Assembly: GCA_009103225.1 (NCBI GenBank)
Contig: RHPI01001292.1
Coordinates: 247,878 to 311,877 of the forward strand
DNA: 64,000 nt
Reading direction: 5' to 3'
From: Chlorokybus atmophyticus
Taxonomy: Eukaryota; Streptophyta; Chlorokybophyceae; Chlorokybales; Chlorokybaceae
Below are positions 1-12,556 of this stretch, one piece after another (the first letter of the stretch is position 1; every line of letters starts with the position of its first letter). Below the pieces are notes generated by a model, which searched no databases, was not told the DNA's origin, and was given only the letters and a program-made list of their open reading frames with translations. A program made the translations under genes and the position numbers.

Positions 1-647
1 TTGACAGTGACAATTTGCTCCAAATCTGCAGCAAAGGCCTTTACACATTTGCACATTGAGCCTACAATTACTGACTTGTGCTGGCGAATGTATTGTTGCC
101 GCATAGTCATTGAATGTTTGTTCACACTGCTAAAACTTCGGCTCTGCAGAACAGTGATTTACACCTGCTCAGTGAGTAGGATTTGCGGATGTATTTCCAA
201 CACCCTCAGCAAAGCCATGTGGGGTAGGCAATAAACTGGTTGTGATTGCATCAGACTGTCATTGAATGCAAGGCGCTATTGAGGTATATGTGCGAACTCG
301 GGTGTGCATCTGGAATATAGGCGTAGACGTTGGGGAGGCGGGTAAGGTGATCACGAGTCTCTCTTTGTGCATGCGTGCGGCGTGTACACACACGCGTGTG
401 TGCGCACGTACAAATCTAATCATCTCAACATGATTGCGCAATGTTGTCCCCATGACTATAGCTGTCGACCCCAAACACGCAGTGCTGACTGATATAGATA
501 AGATCATGATCACTGCAAGTGCGTACCCTGCAATGTGCTGGTACCTGTGCGCTCTCATGCAGTGCAAGATATGCGACGTACATGCAGTACATGATGTGCA
601 CCGTTATGCATAAACCATGCAGCACATGAGACGACATGTGCACCCAC
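1..647. other. intergenic / 3' flank of DNAAF4
   Basis: No coding exon is supported here. Short open frames exist on both strands, but they lack family resemblance and splice context. The stretch contains alternating purine-pyrimidine sequence around 380-405 and is the downstream flank of the minus-strand gene that stops at 648. Confidence 0.6.
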
Positions 648-3600
648 CTACGCCGCGCTCAATTGCGACACCACCGCCATATCCCTCTTCAAGCTCTCAA
701 TCAACGCCACATCAACATCATCTCCCCTCTCCACACCAACATCACCCCCCTCCCCCTCCATCATCGCAATCACCCGCTGGTAGTCCCTCTGCGCCGCCGC
801 GTACTCCTTAAGGTGGGCGTACGCCGCCGCACGCCTCGCTAACAACTTTCTGTACAAGGAGGGGGAGGAGGAGGTTGTTGTTGTTGTGTCGAGGGATTCA
901 AGTGCGACCGTGCAGTCGGATACGGCTGCGGCAAAGTTGGAGAGTTTGATGAAACACGCCGCGCGGTTGGATAAGCAGAGTAGTCTCTGATGGAAGGAGG
1001 AGACGTTTGAGTTGGTGTGGTGCAATGTGTTGTGGAAGTTGTTTACATGCGAGTTAAGTGTGCGTGCGTACCGTTCGGGGTGAGCAGTCTGCGGCCTCAA
1101 CAGCGCGCTTGTATGCCTCGCAGGCGCCGTGCGCATCCCCACGAGAGAAGCAATCCCCGCCACGCCGTTTCCACTCCTCGGCTGTATCCAACATGAGTCA
1201 AGACAGAGACACATACGCACACACACATGTACACTCGTATGCTCGCACGTGCACACACGAGTGCGTGCATACGCACACACAGAGTGAGGCTTAGCACTTT
1301 ACCATCTGGCGGCTGCAAACAGTCCCTCAGCTCCTGCACATCTCGCTTCAACCCTTCATCCTCCGGCAGCAGCTTCATCGCCTAACATCCCACAACATCT
1401 TGCACATCAGCCCACATATCACCCCACCCCACCCTACCCCAAAACACAACATGTCCACACCCCTTCCTCACCTTCTCATAGTCCCCAATCGCCTCTCTCA
1501 CCCCCTCCTCACCCTCGTCCTCCATCGTCTCGGCCCGGGCGCGACCTCGGCGGGCGTACGCGCGGGCAAGAGCGCGAGCGTGCACATCTTGTGGCATATT
1601 GTCATCACCGTCATCAGATCTCTCATTGGCATCACATAACGGTTGCAACTGCAGGACGCAAGGACGTCGGTAAGTGAGCTTGTGTTGGCAACAGCAACAA
1701 CGACGACAACCACAACAACACTAACAACTACAACAACGCACAATGTTGATGGCGGCAGTGCAGTCCTGAATGCACTCTGCCGGGCTGCCGAGTTTGAGGT
1801 GGCACGCGGCGCGGTTGGAGTAGCAGCTGCATCAGAAACATCATTGTTTCTGGTTGTTATTACAGTAACAACACTGCTACCGGTACTACAACACATGCAC
1901 GTACGCTGCCTGGTTGGGGTCGCGTGTGAGGGCGCGCGTGTACGCGTTGATGGCGCTCGTGTAGTCCCCGCGCCTGACATAGTACAACGGATGTGGGTTA
2001 ATTCGTCACATGTGACTCCTGTGGCTCTTCTCTCAAAATAACACAACAACAACAACTCCGGGGGGCAGTGCACAGCATGCTTACTTATAGAACTCGTCGC
2101 CTTTGTCTTTGAGAAAGGCAGGGGCCCTGTTAGGTTGAGGAAATAGAACAATCAGTCATTGTTGATCAGTTGCCGGAAAGGAGCAAAGAGAGGCACTTGC
2201 AGCTATGCAAGTAGGTGAAGAAGGTAGAGTGGTAACCCCACCTGTCGGAGATGTCCACAGTGTCGGCATCGTCATCGGGTCCACCTTTGGGCTTGCTGGC
2301 CGCCAGCTCCACCTCTGAAGGGGACCACACGGTCACGTGATATGAGTCAACCCTCTCATGCAACCAGTCTTTTGCGGAACATTGACTTTCTCTCTAGCGC
2401 ATGCACACAGGCACATGCACAACTTCATACACACACGCGCACACACACAAGCGCGCGCGTACACGCACGTACCTCTACTTTGGCGTGCTGGCACGTTGGG
2501 CTGCGCGGTATCCGTGAACGTGACCGTCAGTACATGCGTGTGTCTCAACGCCGGTACAGCTCCAGCCTTGGAGCAAGCCTCATGTCGCCTCAAATCCTTT
2601 TCCTCTGAGACAATCTCACTCCCCCCAGGACTGGTCTGAACCACTTCACCCTCCTCCTCCTCCTCCTCTTTTTGCAGGTCCCAAATCTGCACGCCACCCC
2701 GCACGGGTGAGATGTACCCGCCATCAGAGGTGCCGGGAACATCGGCGGCTGGCTCGGGAGCGGGGTGGGGACTGGCGTCGGGCTGGGATTGGGACTGAGT
2801 TGGGGTGGAAGTGCGCTGCCAGCTGTACACTTCTTCCTGTAAGCATGAGTTGCTCAAGAAGCATGAAGGCTTGAAAGCACGGGTGTGACTGTTTCTATAT
2901 GTTATGAGACTGTATTGATCGCTTAATCGCTTACATTTACGTTTTTTTTTGTCTGTCTGTGTAGAACACACAGACACGCGCGCGAGTACGGGCATACACA
3001 GATGCACACATTCTCATCTGACCTGTTCACGCTTGAGCTCCGCCGCCTTGCGCTGCTCGATCAAGTTCCTGTGGTCCTGCATGACGCAACATCGTCAGCG
3101 ATGCGCACCGACAGAGCGTGAAAAGAACTCCTTACGTGCTCCAGCTTCATCTGCATGTCGAGCGCTCTCCTCTCCTCATCCCTCTTCTCCTTCCGCCTCT
3201 CCTCATCCGCCTGTACACAGACACACACTCTCACCACAACACAATCACACCACCCCCACTCCCCCAACCCCCACCCCACCCTCCCACTAACCTTCCTGAT
3301 CCTCTCTCCATACTCCTCCACGCTCCTCTCCCTCCTTTCCCTCCCCTCCCCCTTCCCCCCCTCCCATGTCAGCCGCCCCCACAGCCCCTCCCTCTCTTTG
3401 GTCAGGACGATCGTCACGCCGGACGCGTCGCACGTGATTAGGGGAGAGGAGGAGGGAGTGATGGTGTGGGCGAGGTCGAGGGAGAGGAGGTAGGGGGGGA
3501 GAGTGAGGCGAACGTGGCAGGAGGTGACTGACAAGGGGGAGAGTTAGTTCTTGTCCTTGTTTAACATTGGGCGGGGGCGGGAAGGGGGGATCAGTGTGCG

Positions 3601-4171
3601 TGTGCATGTGCGTGTACGTGTCCGCGTGCATGTGCGTTCTTGTGCGTGCCGACGCCCGTGCGCTCGCATGTGAATGATTGTTTCCGTGTGTGCACTCGCG
3701 TGTGCGTGAATGCGTGCACGCATGTGTGCAACTGTAAGGGCATGCGTTCGGGAAAGCGTGCCTGCATGACTGTGTGCGCACAAATGCACGTGTGCGCGTG
3801 CATGTATATACACCTGCGTGAACTCACGGGCATGTACGCTTGGACATTCTCAAAACTGCGTGTACAGTGGTGTAACTGCGTAAAATTTCCATCCGCAAAC
3901 CCACAACATGTGGCGTTCACACTTTGTTACATGAACACAAGAAGCAATCTACCCATCAGCACGGCGACTGCAGACAAAGACTGACCAATATTCCCAACAT
4001 TGCGTAATTTTTCAAGTAAACGACATCACAACAACAACAGCAACAGGTGCGTGCGTGCGTGCGTGTACCAAGTATGTCAACATCTTTGCGACTGAACCCG
4101 GCCTTGAACTCCACCCTTATGCGCAGAGAGGGCAGGGTCTCCTCCCAGCTAAACAGCGGCGTCACAGGCAT
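648..4171 (-). CDS. DNAAF4: Dynein axonemal assembly factor 4 (DYX1C1/PF23-like), CS + TPR
   Basis: Cytoplasmic co-chaperone-type factor that pre-assembles axonemal dynein arms. Thirteen exons join in frame: 4171-4069, 3527-3292, 3210-3136, 3076-3023, 2836-2473, 2314-2242, 2126-2085, 1973-1905, 1826-1742, 1648-1472, 1381-1303, 1181-1072, 986-648, giving about 601 aa. The N-terminal CS (p23-like) domain spans exons 1-2 (PLFSWEETLPSLRIRVEF, then VTSCHVRLTLPPYLLSLDL). A charged helical linker follows (exons 3-4), then an acidic low-complexity region. The TPR part begins at APAFLKDKGDEFYKRGDYTS, with SNRAACHLKL typical of the family. Human DNAAF4 is 420 aa with one TPR block. Here a second block follows (AEEWKRRGGDCFSRGDAHGA and SNRAACFIKLSNFAAAVSD). 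The start is the only ATG that opens the CS domain; the stop is TAG at 648-650. Identity is firm; the duplicated TPR block is read directly from the exons. Confidence 0.9.
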
Positions 4172-7100
4172 GGCTGTCGACTCTCAATTCCTCCGCAACA
4201 AGTGAGTAAATAACGTTGGGAAAAAAAAGCGCAAACCACCAGCACCACTACCGCAGCTGCGCTGAGTGCTGATGACACCTCAACCAACTACCACGAATTC
4301 AACTAGCAAGCAAGTCAGTTCGCTTGGTTGCTGAACCCCATGACCACTGATGCTGATTCTGAAGACTACTGTGCCGATAACGCCGCTGCCACCTATGCCG
4401 CCGCCGATGTCGCCGCCTCCGCCAGGCCGTTGGTGAATACGCCGGTGGACGGTGAGTCACCGTCGGTGACGTTACGCCTGTGAAGTGAAGTCGCGGTCGC
4501 CGTCACGTGAGTTTTCATTTGTTTTCATGTGTTTCATGTGTTTCATGTGAGCGAAAAGCATGCGTCTACCGGTAGGTAGTCAATCAACAGTTCATTGTGC
4601 ACTCATTGTGGACGATGCTCAGTTGTTGAATCGGTAATGACGCGTCCATGTACGACGCCAAAGCAAATAGTTGTAGATTACGATGATGTGATGAGCATGA
4701 ATACAGTTGATTATCTGTCGTACTTTGGCTGCTTGGCTGTTTGGCTACTAAATCTACCCCATTGGAAAACCCCATTTCTTATACAAGCCTCCCCCCTTAA
4801 TTGAAAAATTGATTTTAAAACGATGATTTCCTGGTAGGGGACTCTGTTCGTGGAGGGGGGGNNNNNNNGGGGGGGCTGATGGGGTAAGTACGGTATGTCC
4901 ACTCAGTCATAAAAACACAAGGTGTGGTAGTGCACATACAATGTCAATGTGTGTGCAGTGAGCATGGGCTGACCCAAACCCCCTGGTATAGTTTTTACGC
5001 CACTGCATCTGGTGTGCACATGCAACCACTGATTACTTACGGTTCAAAGAGCCATTCATTAATGAGTGTGACATGCTGCCATAGCAACGACCCCGTATTC
5101 ATATCAATTACAGCACGTTACAGAACGTTCTCGTGCTCGCTCACATCGTCACCTTTGATGCATCCACACATTGAAGCTAAAGTTGAATCGCATTCGTGAA
5201 CAATGGAACCTGCCTCCCTCTGCAACATGCCTTGAATATATCGAGAGCATATTGTCGTCTGTCCCGTGACGTCACGCATAATTATGGTGGCGGTTGCGGA
5301 AGAAGGCAGGTGCCGTTTTCTCACATTCCATCGCAACATACATTGGTCATATCGAGTGCAAATCCTCGCCTTTTTCGTAATGCATGAGTAAAGGGGCGTC
5401 ATCCAATATGCGCAGCTAACTATTCCATATGGTCGGACATGTCTTTCAACACTGGTCCCATAGAAGATTCTGTTGTGCATGATTATGTAATATTAAAGTC
5501 ACGAAATGTTGCAATCCTTGTGGATTAATAACACCGTCATTGGACACCGATAGTGGACATATGTTTATCAGCAAGGGTGGGGGGGGGGGCTGCCACCAGA
5601 AAGAGCCTGCCACTGCGTTAAACAGGAAGCTTGTCCGGCACCTAACAATAAAACTCAGTAAATAACATCGACACCAATTTCAACTACCCAATGCTTAGTA
5701 CTAATGACATTTGACCAGGCTCTACCAACTGCAGAGCAGTTTCTTGCGCTTGGAGTGTGGCCATCCAACCGCTGTTATAGATGTCAAAGGTTGTTGTGCC
5801 GGTTACGCCGCCATCGCCGCCAGGCCGTTGGTGATTACGCTGGCGAGCTACGGCGGTGCCTCCAGTTACGCACGTAAATGCGCGGTCGGTCGCTTGGCAT
5901 CAAAAAGATACCTCGGTGTTGATGATGTCGAGCATAGTTAAGTAGCGCTTGAATCGCCAAAATGTTATGGTCCCTTGGCGAAATATTGAGATGCAGGGTT
6001 TGCTTGTTGATGGTCTGATTCAGACGCTTTTAACCCGCTATTCGCTACATATATTAATCAACGACACCTAAAGCTATTCAATACTAGCATAGTAATTGAC
6101 TGGTGTGATATGCTGCAAGAATACACAAAATGAACAAGGTTCCGCAATCACGCACAGAGAGAGAGAGCAATCGCGAGGGCGCATCATAAGCAACATTGGT
6201 AAGAATGTTTCGCTAGAAGCAAAGTTCATACGACAGCGGTATTCAACATTTGTAATTGTAATTCATCCGCACTTTAGTGGGGAGGCTTCAAACTCCTCCC
6301 CTGCTTTCTTCATTTGCTTCACGCATGATGTGCAAATCGTTCAACGGGGCTATCATCCGGCCCAGTCAATTACAATGGGACCAACCAGCAAACGCATTCT
6401 GGTTATGTTCACCAATTCCTGAGTGCGTCTAAGGACACAACCAACGAGCTGGACTTCCACGGTATTTACCGCAGCAATGCACTAACTAGTGCCATTCGCA
6501 AAAACAATGTAACGGTGTCCCTTGGCATGCAGCCCTTATCTTAGTATGATAAATGCTTATTAAATAAAGTGTATTAGCTTGTAGTGTTGTGCTGCGTGAA
6601 ATTATTATGATGCGACAATTGTCGTTCATCTGTACAATTTGCGTGCCAGCGTAGAGTTGGGGTTTACTTGTTATTGGTCAGCTCTACGCATTGTAGCACT
6701 GTCGAGATGTGTAGTACGCTTCTACGAAGTGAAATTTAATTATATAGTGTGGTACATTACAATAATGCAGCATTACGTAAAAAGATCAATTGAAGTTCAC
6801 CTGCTCCTCCTTGTAGCATAACGAAACTTTATATGCCATTGCAACTTATGTGATAAAATTTGAATGACCAATCATGAGTTTTACGTATATAATCTAGTAA
6901 ATATCATCACTTTTGTATTCATATGCAAATCATGATCAATCGAGTGACTTGCCCATGATTGCAACAGTGTGCAAGTCTTGCTTATTTTTCACCATGCTGA
7001 TTGTTAAAATTACACTTAAAAAATATGCATATTTGTTGATGCATGATCGGAAAGCTTGTACAATCATGATACAAATCTCAGCATGTGCACGATCGATTCA

Positions 7101-7797
7101 CTCAAGTCTGATCGATCACAATTAATGAAATAATTATGCCCATAGTAGCATGCTGCTCTACGCAGCCGTTACTTGGACACGTGTTTCACCATCTTATTTA
7201 AATGCAAGACCACATGATGCACACTCGTGCGACTTAAGCCATGCCATTGCTTCATTAACATGTACGATGCAAGTTGATGTGAACCTGATCATTCTGCTTA
7301 CATTCATCATTAACAGAAGATTATGATAAAGGTAACAAGCTAGCTATCTTGTTACCTTTCAAACGAATCTAAAGCCGCGTTATCGCTGACACACGTTACA
7401 GGTGGTTTTGCCAGCGCCATGTGACATACCGTCATCTTACATGAAATGCCAAACATACGAGGCACATGTTCGAAACATACACGCGCTGTCGTGATTCCAG
7501 TAAGCAGATGGTTAACAGTACGTGTAAGGTTGCGGTGAGTGGATTGAATGCTGAAAATGGTATATATATATACAGTCCGGCCAACTAGTACCACACACAA
7601 TACGCGCATACAAGCACATGCACACAAGCTCACAACATGTGTATATAAGGGGTATGGTACGGTGGCAGCATGCATGGTGTGGACAATGCGAATGGCATGC
7701 ATCAGCACAAGCATACACACGCTTTACACATGTGTAATACTTATACATGCTAACATGCTCACAACATGCGTGTATCACACATCGGGCTTTGCCCCCC
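4172..7797. other. gene-poor, AT-richer intergenic stretch
   Basis: About 3.6 kb with no exon I can support; open frames are short and resemble nothing known. It holds a seven-base gap (4862-4868) between G runs, a G10 tract near 5580, and two related GCC-rich segments (about 4380-4450 and 5797-5860) that share GCCAGGCCGTTGGTGA. It also holds two imperfect copies of a CAACAT..ATATCGAG segment (about 5222 and 5332). The 5' end should contain the DNAAF4 promoter. Confidence 0.5.
4862..4868. other. assembly gap (7 N)
   Basis: Seven undetermined bases sit between G mononucleotide runs. The length is probably nominal. Confidence 0.95.
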
Positions 7798-7798
7798 N
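7798..7798. other. assembly gap (1 N)
   Basis: A single N follows a C run and immediately precedes a 158-base block identical to 18266-18423. Confidence 0.95.
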
Positions 7799-7956
7799 TA
7801 GCAGCCAAGCAGAGTGAGACGAGCAGAAGCTTGACCGCACCAAGCTTTTGGCAAATCTCTTGGGCAGCGCGGTGAAACTCTTTAGCATGCACTATCTAGA
7901 TGCATCAGATCCATAGCTTCTGCGTAAGGATTGCAAGCAGATTGCATGCAGAAGAT
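7799..7956 (+). repeat. 158-bp direct repeat, copy A
   Basis: This block is identical base for base to 18266-18423 in the same orientation. The sequences diverge immediately after base 7956. Because the block starts right after an N, a misplaced contig end is as likely as a true repeat. Confidence 0.85.
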
Positions 7957-7976
7957 CAACTCCCCCCTCCACCCCT

Positions 7977-9800
7977 TCACCCCTGTATTCTGATCCACGC
8001 CAGCGTCAGCATCGCCGCCGCATCGCTCACCCCTCCAACATCGTCCCACACATCGGCGAGATGCGCTACGTGCGCCGAGACGCGGGCCTCATCGCAGTCG
8101 AGGGCTGAGAGCTTTGCTTGTCTCTGGGAGTCTGAGAGGAAGGGGTCCTCACATACGCGCTCGCGGCGCCAGGCATAGAACCTGCGTTGGTTGATGATAG
8201 TGTGTAGGCAGAGAAGTGTGTTCGTGTGTGTGCGTGAGTGCGCGTGTTTCTTGCCTTTGGAGGTCAGCTGTGAGGTGGCAAAGGCGCATGTCTCGGCGGA
8301 CTTCGCGCTCGTGCTGGGCCCATGCACTATCATCGATGCCCGCGTGGCCGTCCTCGTGGATGCCGCTGCAATAGTACAAGTGTACGTGTATGCGCACACG
8401 CCTGTGTCAGGCGTTGTGCGTCCATGTGTGCAGCAGAGGGATATGGCTGTGCGCATGCGTGCCTGTGCGTGCCTGTGCTTATGTGTGCGCAGGCATATGC
8501 ATGCGCATGCACGCAATGGTGCGGTTGTGTAACTCTCTCACTCGGCTAAGTCTGCAGCATCAGCAGCGTCGTTGACGTCCTCGTTATCATTGACCTGGGT
8601 GTTGTTGTTGCTAGCGGCCGCCTTTCGGTTTCGCTCCTGGACGTATTCCCTGGTGTAACCTGCTCACATTTGGGTGCCAGACACGCTTGGTAACACTGCC
8701 ATCTCTCACTTCACACAGATTTTGGCCGCTCACTACCAACAACACCAGTAAAAAATAACAAGGACGAGAAAGAGTTGTCGGTCCTGAACAGCCATAAGAG
8801 ACAAATGCACACGCGCGCGCATGCACACACTGTTACCAGAGATGGTGAGTCCGCCGCGGATCAACACGCACCATATCAACACCATGTGCACCATCTTTTA
8901 CCCTCCCGCCAATGCAACGCTCTCTTCTCTAATAGCTACTTCGACCTCTGGGTGGGGTCCCAATCCAACATGCACACAAACTCCATCAGTCACTATGGCC
9001 AACATAAGCAGGGAGTCAAGGCATCAAACAGTGCAAACAAGCGGGCGTCTTGCTCTTGCATGCATGCTCTGGCTAAAATATCTGCTGTCGTCAGACTTGC
9101 AGCGAAGTTGGCATGCAGCGATGCACTAGGTCAACATGCAATGCGAGTCCCAACACCCTACCCCTTTTTCTCTCCACTCCACACGCATGCATGCAAATGT
9201 GTTCAGGTGCATGGATGCATGCATAAGGCGACTTCACCCACTTCTATTTAAAAGGAACATGAACACCTCCGGTACTCTCACCTTTCAGCCCTCACAAGCC
9301 CCAAGCAAGGAGCTTCAAGATGGCCCGCCCGCCATGCATGCACATGGTTGCAGCTGGCGCATCACCAGCGTCATCCCCCTTGCAAGATGCAGACTTGTGT
9401 GCACTCCTCCACCTGTCCTAATCCAAGCCAGACTCCGTTCTGCGTGTTGACACCATGAAGTCTCCCAACACAGGAGAAACCTCTGCCAAGCAAGTTGAAA
9501 GGTGACGCGCACTGTGGTGACGTATCTGACGTGACAGCGTTGCTTAACGGTGAGACAACTCGCTTTTCTTTCTGTGTGTATTGTGCTGTGACTTCTGACT
9601 TGCGTTTGTTCCCGACTGTGTTCGGCGCAACCGAGGGGTGGCGGATCATGACAACGAGGACCGTGATCAGGACGAGGACCAGGAGAGGGACGAGGCGACG
9701 CCGGGGGGCAAGTGGGGGAGAGGTGTAGATACCTTGAACGATGCACCACAGGATGATGAACTTGGTAGCGATAGCATTCAGGTTAATGCTGGCAGCCTTT
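7977..9800 (-). CDS. unidentified protein, minus strand, exon model partial
   Basis: I do not recognise this gene. The 3' half is best supported. An exon near 8664-8540 (TREYVQERNRKAAASNNN, then Asn/Asp-rich) ends at a GTGAGAG donor. An exon near 8369-8263 (HEREVRRDMRLCHLTADLQ) follows a clear CAG acceptor and ends in what looks like a GC donor (AAAG/GCAAGA). The last exon, near 8181 to the stop TGA at 7977-7979, reads RFYAWRRERVCEDPFLSDSQ onward and is rich in Arg/Asp. Upstream pieces are weaker: about 8996-8910 (HPEVEVAIREESVALAGG), about 9483-9430 (EVSPVLGDFMVSTRRTE) and about 9805-9735 (LNAIATKFIILWCIV). The 5' end lies against the divergent gene that starts at 9886 and no ATG could be fixed. 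These pieces may belong to more than one gene. Confidence 0.4.
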
Positions 9801-9885
9801 GCGCCACAGTAGCTCCTCCTGTGCCTTCTCCTTGTCAATCTCCTGCTTGCCCTTGTCCTCCTCCTGGTTCTCCTTCTTGTCCTCC

Positions 9886-10240
9886 ATGCCAGCCAGCATG
9901 CGCTCCCCCAAGCTCCTCCTGCTCCCCCTCCTCCTGGTCCTCCTCCTGTCCCTCCCCTCCTCCTCCTCCTCCTCCTCCTCCCTCACCCCCCTCAGCGGTC
10001 TCGCCCTCCAGCGCTTCGCCTCCCTCCGTCTCGGCATCGTCCCCCCCGCCGAGGCCATCGCCGCCGCCCCCCCCGCCAAGAACAACGAGAAGCTCTACCT
10101 CGACGGCATCGACCTGCTGCCGCCCCTTCCTGATAAGGAGAAGGGGGAGGTGCTGCCGGGGGAAGTGTGCGGAGGGGAGGGAGAGGATGATACGTGCGTG
10201 AGGATCGATCATGATAGGTGGGTGGGTGGGTGTTTTGCTG

Positions 10241-10271
<31 letters not shown>

Positions 10272-12556
10272 GGGTGGGGGTGGTGGTGGGGGTGACGGAG
10301 ACACATTGTTGTTGTTAGCAGGAGTGTGACGATGTATCCGAGGGGGATGCGTAGCAACAAGTGCGCGAGGGTGACATGGGTAAGCCTTTGTTACACTTAC
10401 ACCCAGGAAGAGGGGATTGGATGGCATCACACACGCATGTGCTCTATCGAGTTGATTGCCACTCGGTCAACAGTACTTGTTGTTGGCAGGTGATCCACGG
10501 CATCGGTTCTGGTCCCGAGGCCTCCCGTGGGGTGTACAGCATGCAGCTGGCGCGATGGGTCGGGTACTGCACGTACCAGCCGGCAGCAGGCACAGTGCTA
10601 CCGCAGGTGTGTGTCTGGGCGCATGTGTGGGTATGCTTGTGACACCGTCATTGAGTCACCGTGGTCAGTCAAGCAACACCACACCAGCAGAAGTAAGCTT
10701 GTGGCTGTGTACTTGCTACAGTATGCAAGCGTGCGCACGCGCACACGCACACACATGCCTCTGTGTGCAGCACACCATCACCTGCCCTTTCGAGGTGACA
10801 GGTACGTCACCTCCAACCACCCCTTCATCCCCACACGCACACTTCACCAATGATGTGGTTGTGTGGGAGTTGATTATCATCAACTCCCTCCCCCTCTCAG
10901 GCCAGGATCTACCATTGGTCCTCGGCCCCAACGGCGCCTGGATCTCTCCCAACGCGACCGGCAGTGTCTCTTTCGTCGTCACCGCCGCGGCGGGAGGCAA
11001 GGGCGACTTCACCGCCACGTACGCCAACGGGGACGTGCTGAGGGTGCCGCAGGGGGGGATCAAACTGGACATGGAGATAGAGTGAGTGCGGAGAGAGTGT
11101 GGTGTTGCATGTACACACGCGCACGCGCACGCACGCGCACACACATGCGCACGCACACATACACAGGTGGCCAATCTCAGCCACGGCAGCGAACATCTCT
11201 CAGCAGCGGCCCCTCGCCACAATCGACCCCGTCATCAAGGCAAGTTGGGCTTGTCGCCTTCGCTTGTTGCTTGTTGTTGTCGACGTACACAGTGTGTACC
11301 GTGCAGAACAGCACCGCCTCTGCTCAGTCCCTCGTGGTGATGACCTCCCTGTCGTGGCGTCGCAACCCGGGCAACAGCTACGACGTGCTCAACTACGGAT
11401 GCGCGTGCGACATGCGGGTGCCGGCGGACCTGCACTCGTGGCTAGCGGGTGAGGGGAGAGACACATACGTGTGTGTGTTGTCGCGCTGCTTATTGAAAAA
11501 GAAAGGAACACATGTGTGTGCGTGTGGTGCTTGCTCGTGAAGCAGAGACGTGCGCGTGCGCGCTTATGTGGGGCGTGTGTATGGGTGTGTGCGTGTGCGT
11601 ACATGTGCGTATGTAGTGTGTATGTGCGTATCCTCATGCGTGCTTCAATCGTGATGGTGATAGTGACTGTCACACAGATGACAAGAACCACTACGTTGTG
11701 AACAACGGCCCCGCCAACGACTCCTTCCGTTCTGCGCACGTGCAGACGGTGTTCGACTACGCCCACTACGCCACGCCCGCCGCCGTGGTGGACGGGAGCT
11801 ACGCCCTCGCCAACACCATGCTCCAGTGTACGAAAGAGTGGTGAAGTGAAGTAGATATGTTGGGTTTGTGTCTCATGTGTGCGTGTGTCGTGCAGATGAC
11901 CCGAGGACGAATAACCCCGGGTTTGCGGTGATGGTGTACACGTCGGAAGTTGTTGGCAAGAAGATTAGGTTTGATCACGCCATCATCATGCGGAGAGGTG
12001 AGACGCACGTGTGCACAATCATGCGCACTGGCGGGCACACATCTGCGCACGCACGCATGTGTGTAGTTTGTCTGCACGCACACTGTTGTCGAATATCTGT
12101 TGTTGAACACTGTTTCCGGTTGGGCTCTCACCCCCTCATTATCCCAAATCCGCAGGCTACCTCATCACCTCATCAAGCTTCAAGCTGTGGTACCTCATCG
12201 GTGAGAACGGCACTTGTGGTCAAGCATACACTTTTATATCCACGTTGTTGTGTTGGACACAACATGAACATATGACGGCTTTCAATTGCAGCGGTGTCGA
12301 CTGTGGGCTTTGTTATTGTGAGCACCGCAACACTCTTCGTGCTCTGCAACTTCTGCCCGTGGTGCCCGCGCTACAAGAAGCGTCGGGAGCGCAAGGTAGA
12401 GTTGGTTGTGTGCTCTTTGTGTGGTTGTTGTGTCAAGTCCAATCCTGGGCGCTGATGTGGGTGACTGTGTGTGGTTTCTTGTATCAGGCGAGAGAGGGGT
12501 ATCGCCAGGCCAAAAGGCAGGAGGTGCTCAAGCAGTACGAAGAGTCGGATATGTAA
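9886..12556 (+). CDS. predicted type I membrane protein with signal peptide, unknown family
   Basis: Twelve exons join in frame: 9886-10217, 10322-10379, 10490-10606, 10771-10801, 10901-11081, 11167-11239, 11307-11448, 11678-11827, 11896-11997, 12156-12200, 12292-12395, 12488-12556, giving about 467 aa. A second in-frame ATG at 9898 is equally good (MRSPKLLLLPLLLVLLLSL). The N terminus is a signal peptide followed by a Ser run. The ectodomain is Cys-containing and probably beta-rich, with candidate N-glycosylation sites NATG, NISQ, NSTA and NDSF. One membrane helix lies near the C terminus (WYLIAVSTVGFVIVSTATLF). It is followed by CNFCPWCPRYKKRRERK and a basic/acidic tail ending EESDM. Topology is therefore lumen or outside at the N terminus with a short cytosolic tail. 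The intron after 11239 begins GCAAGT, a GC-AG intron. I cannot assign a family; endomembrane and cell-surface locations are both open. Confidence 0.75.
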
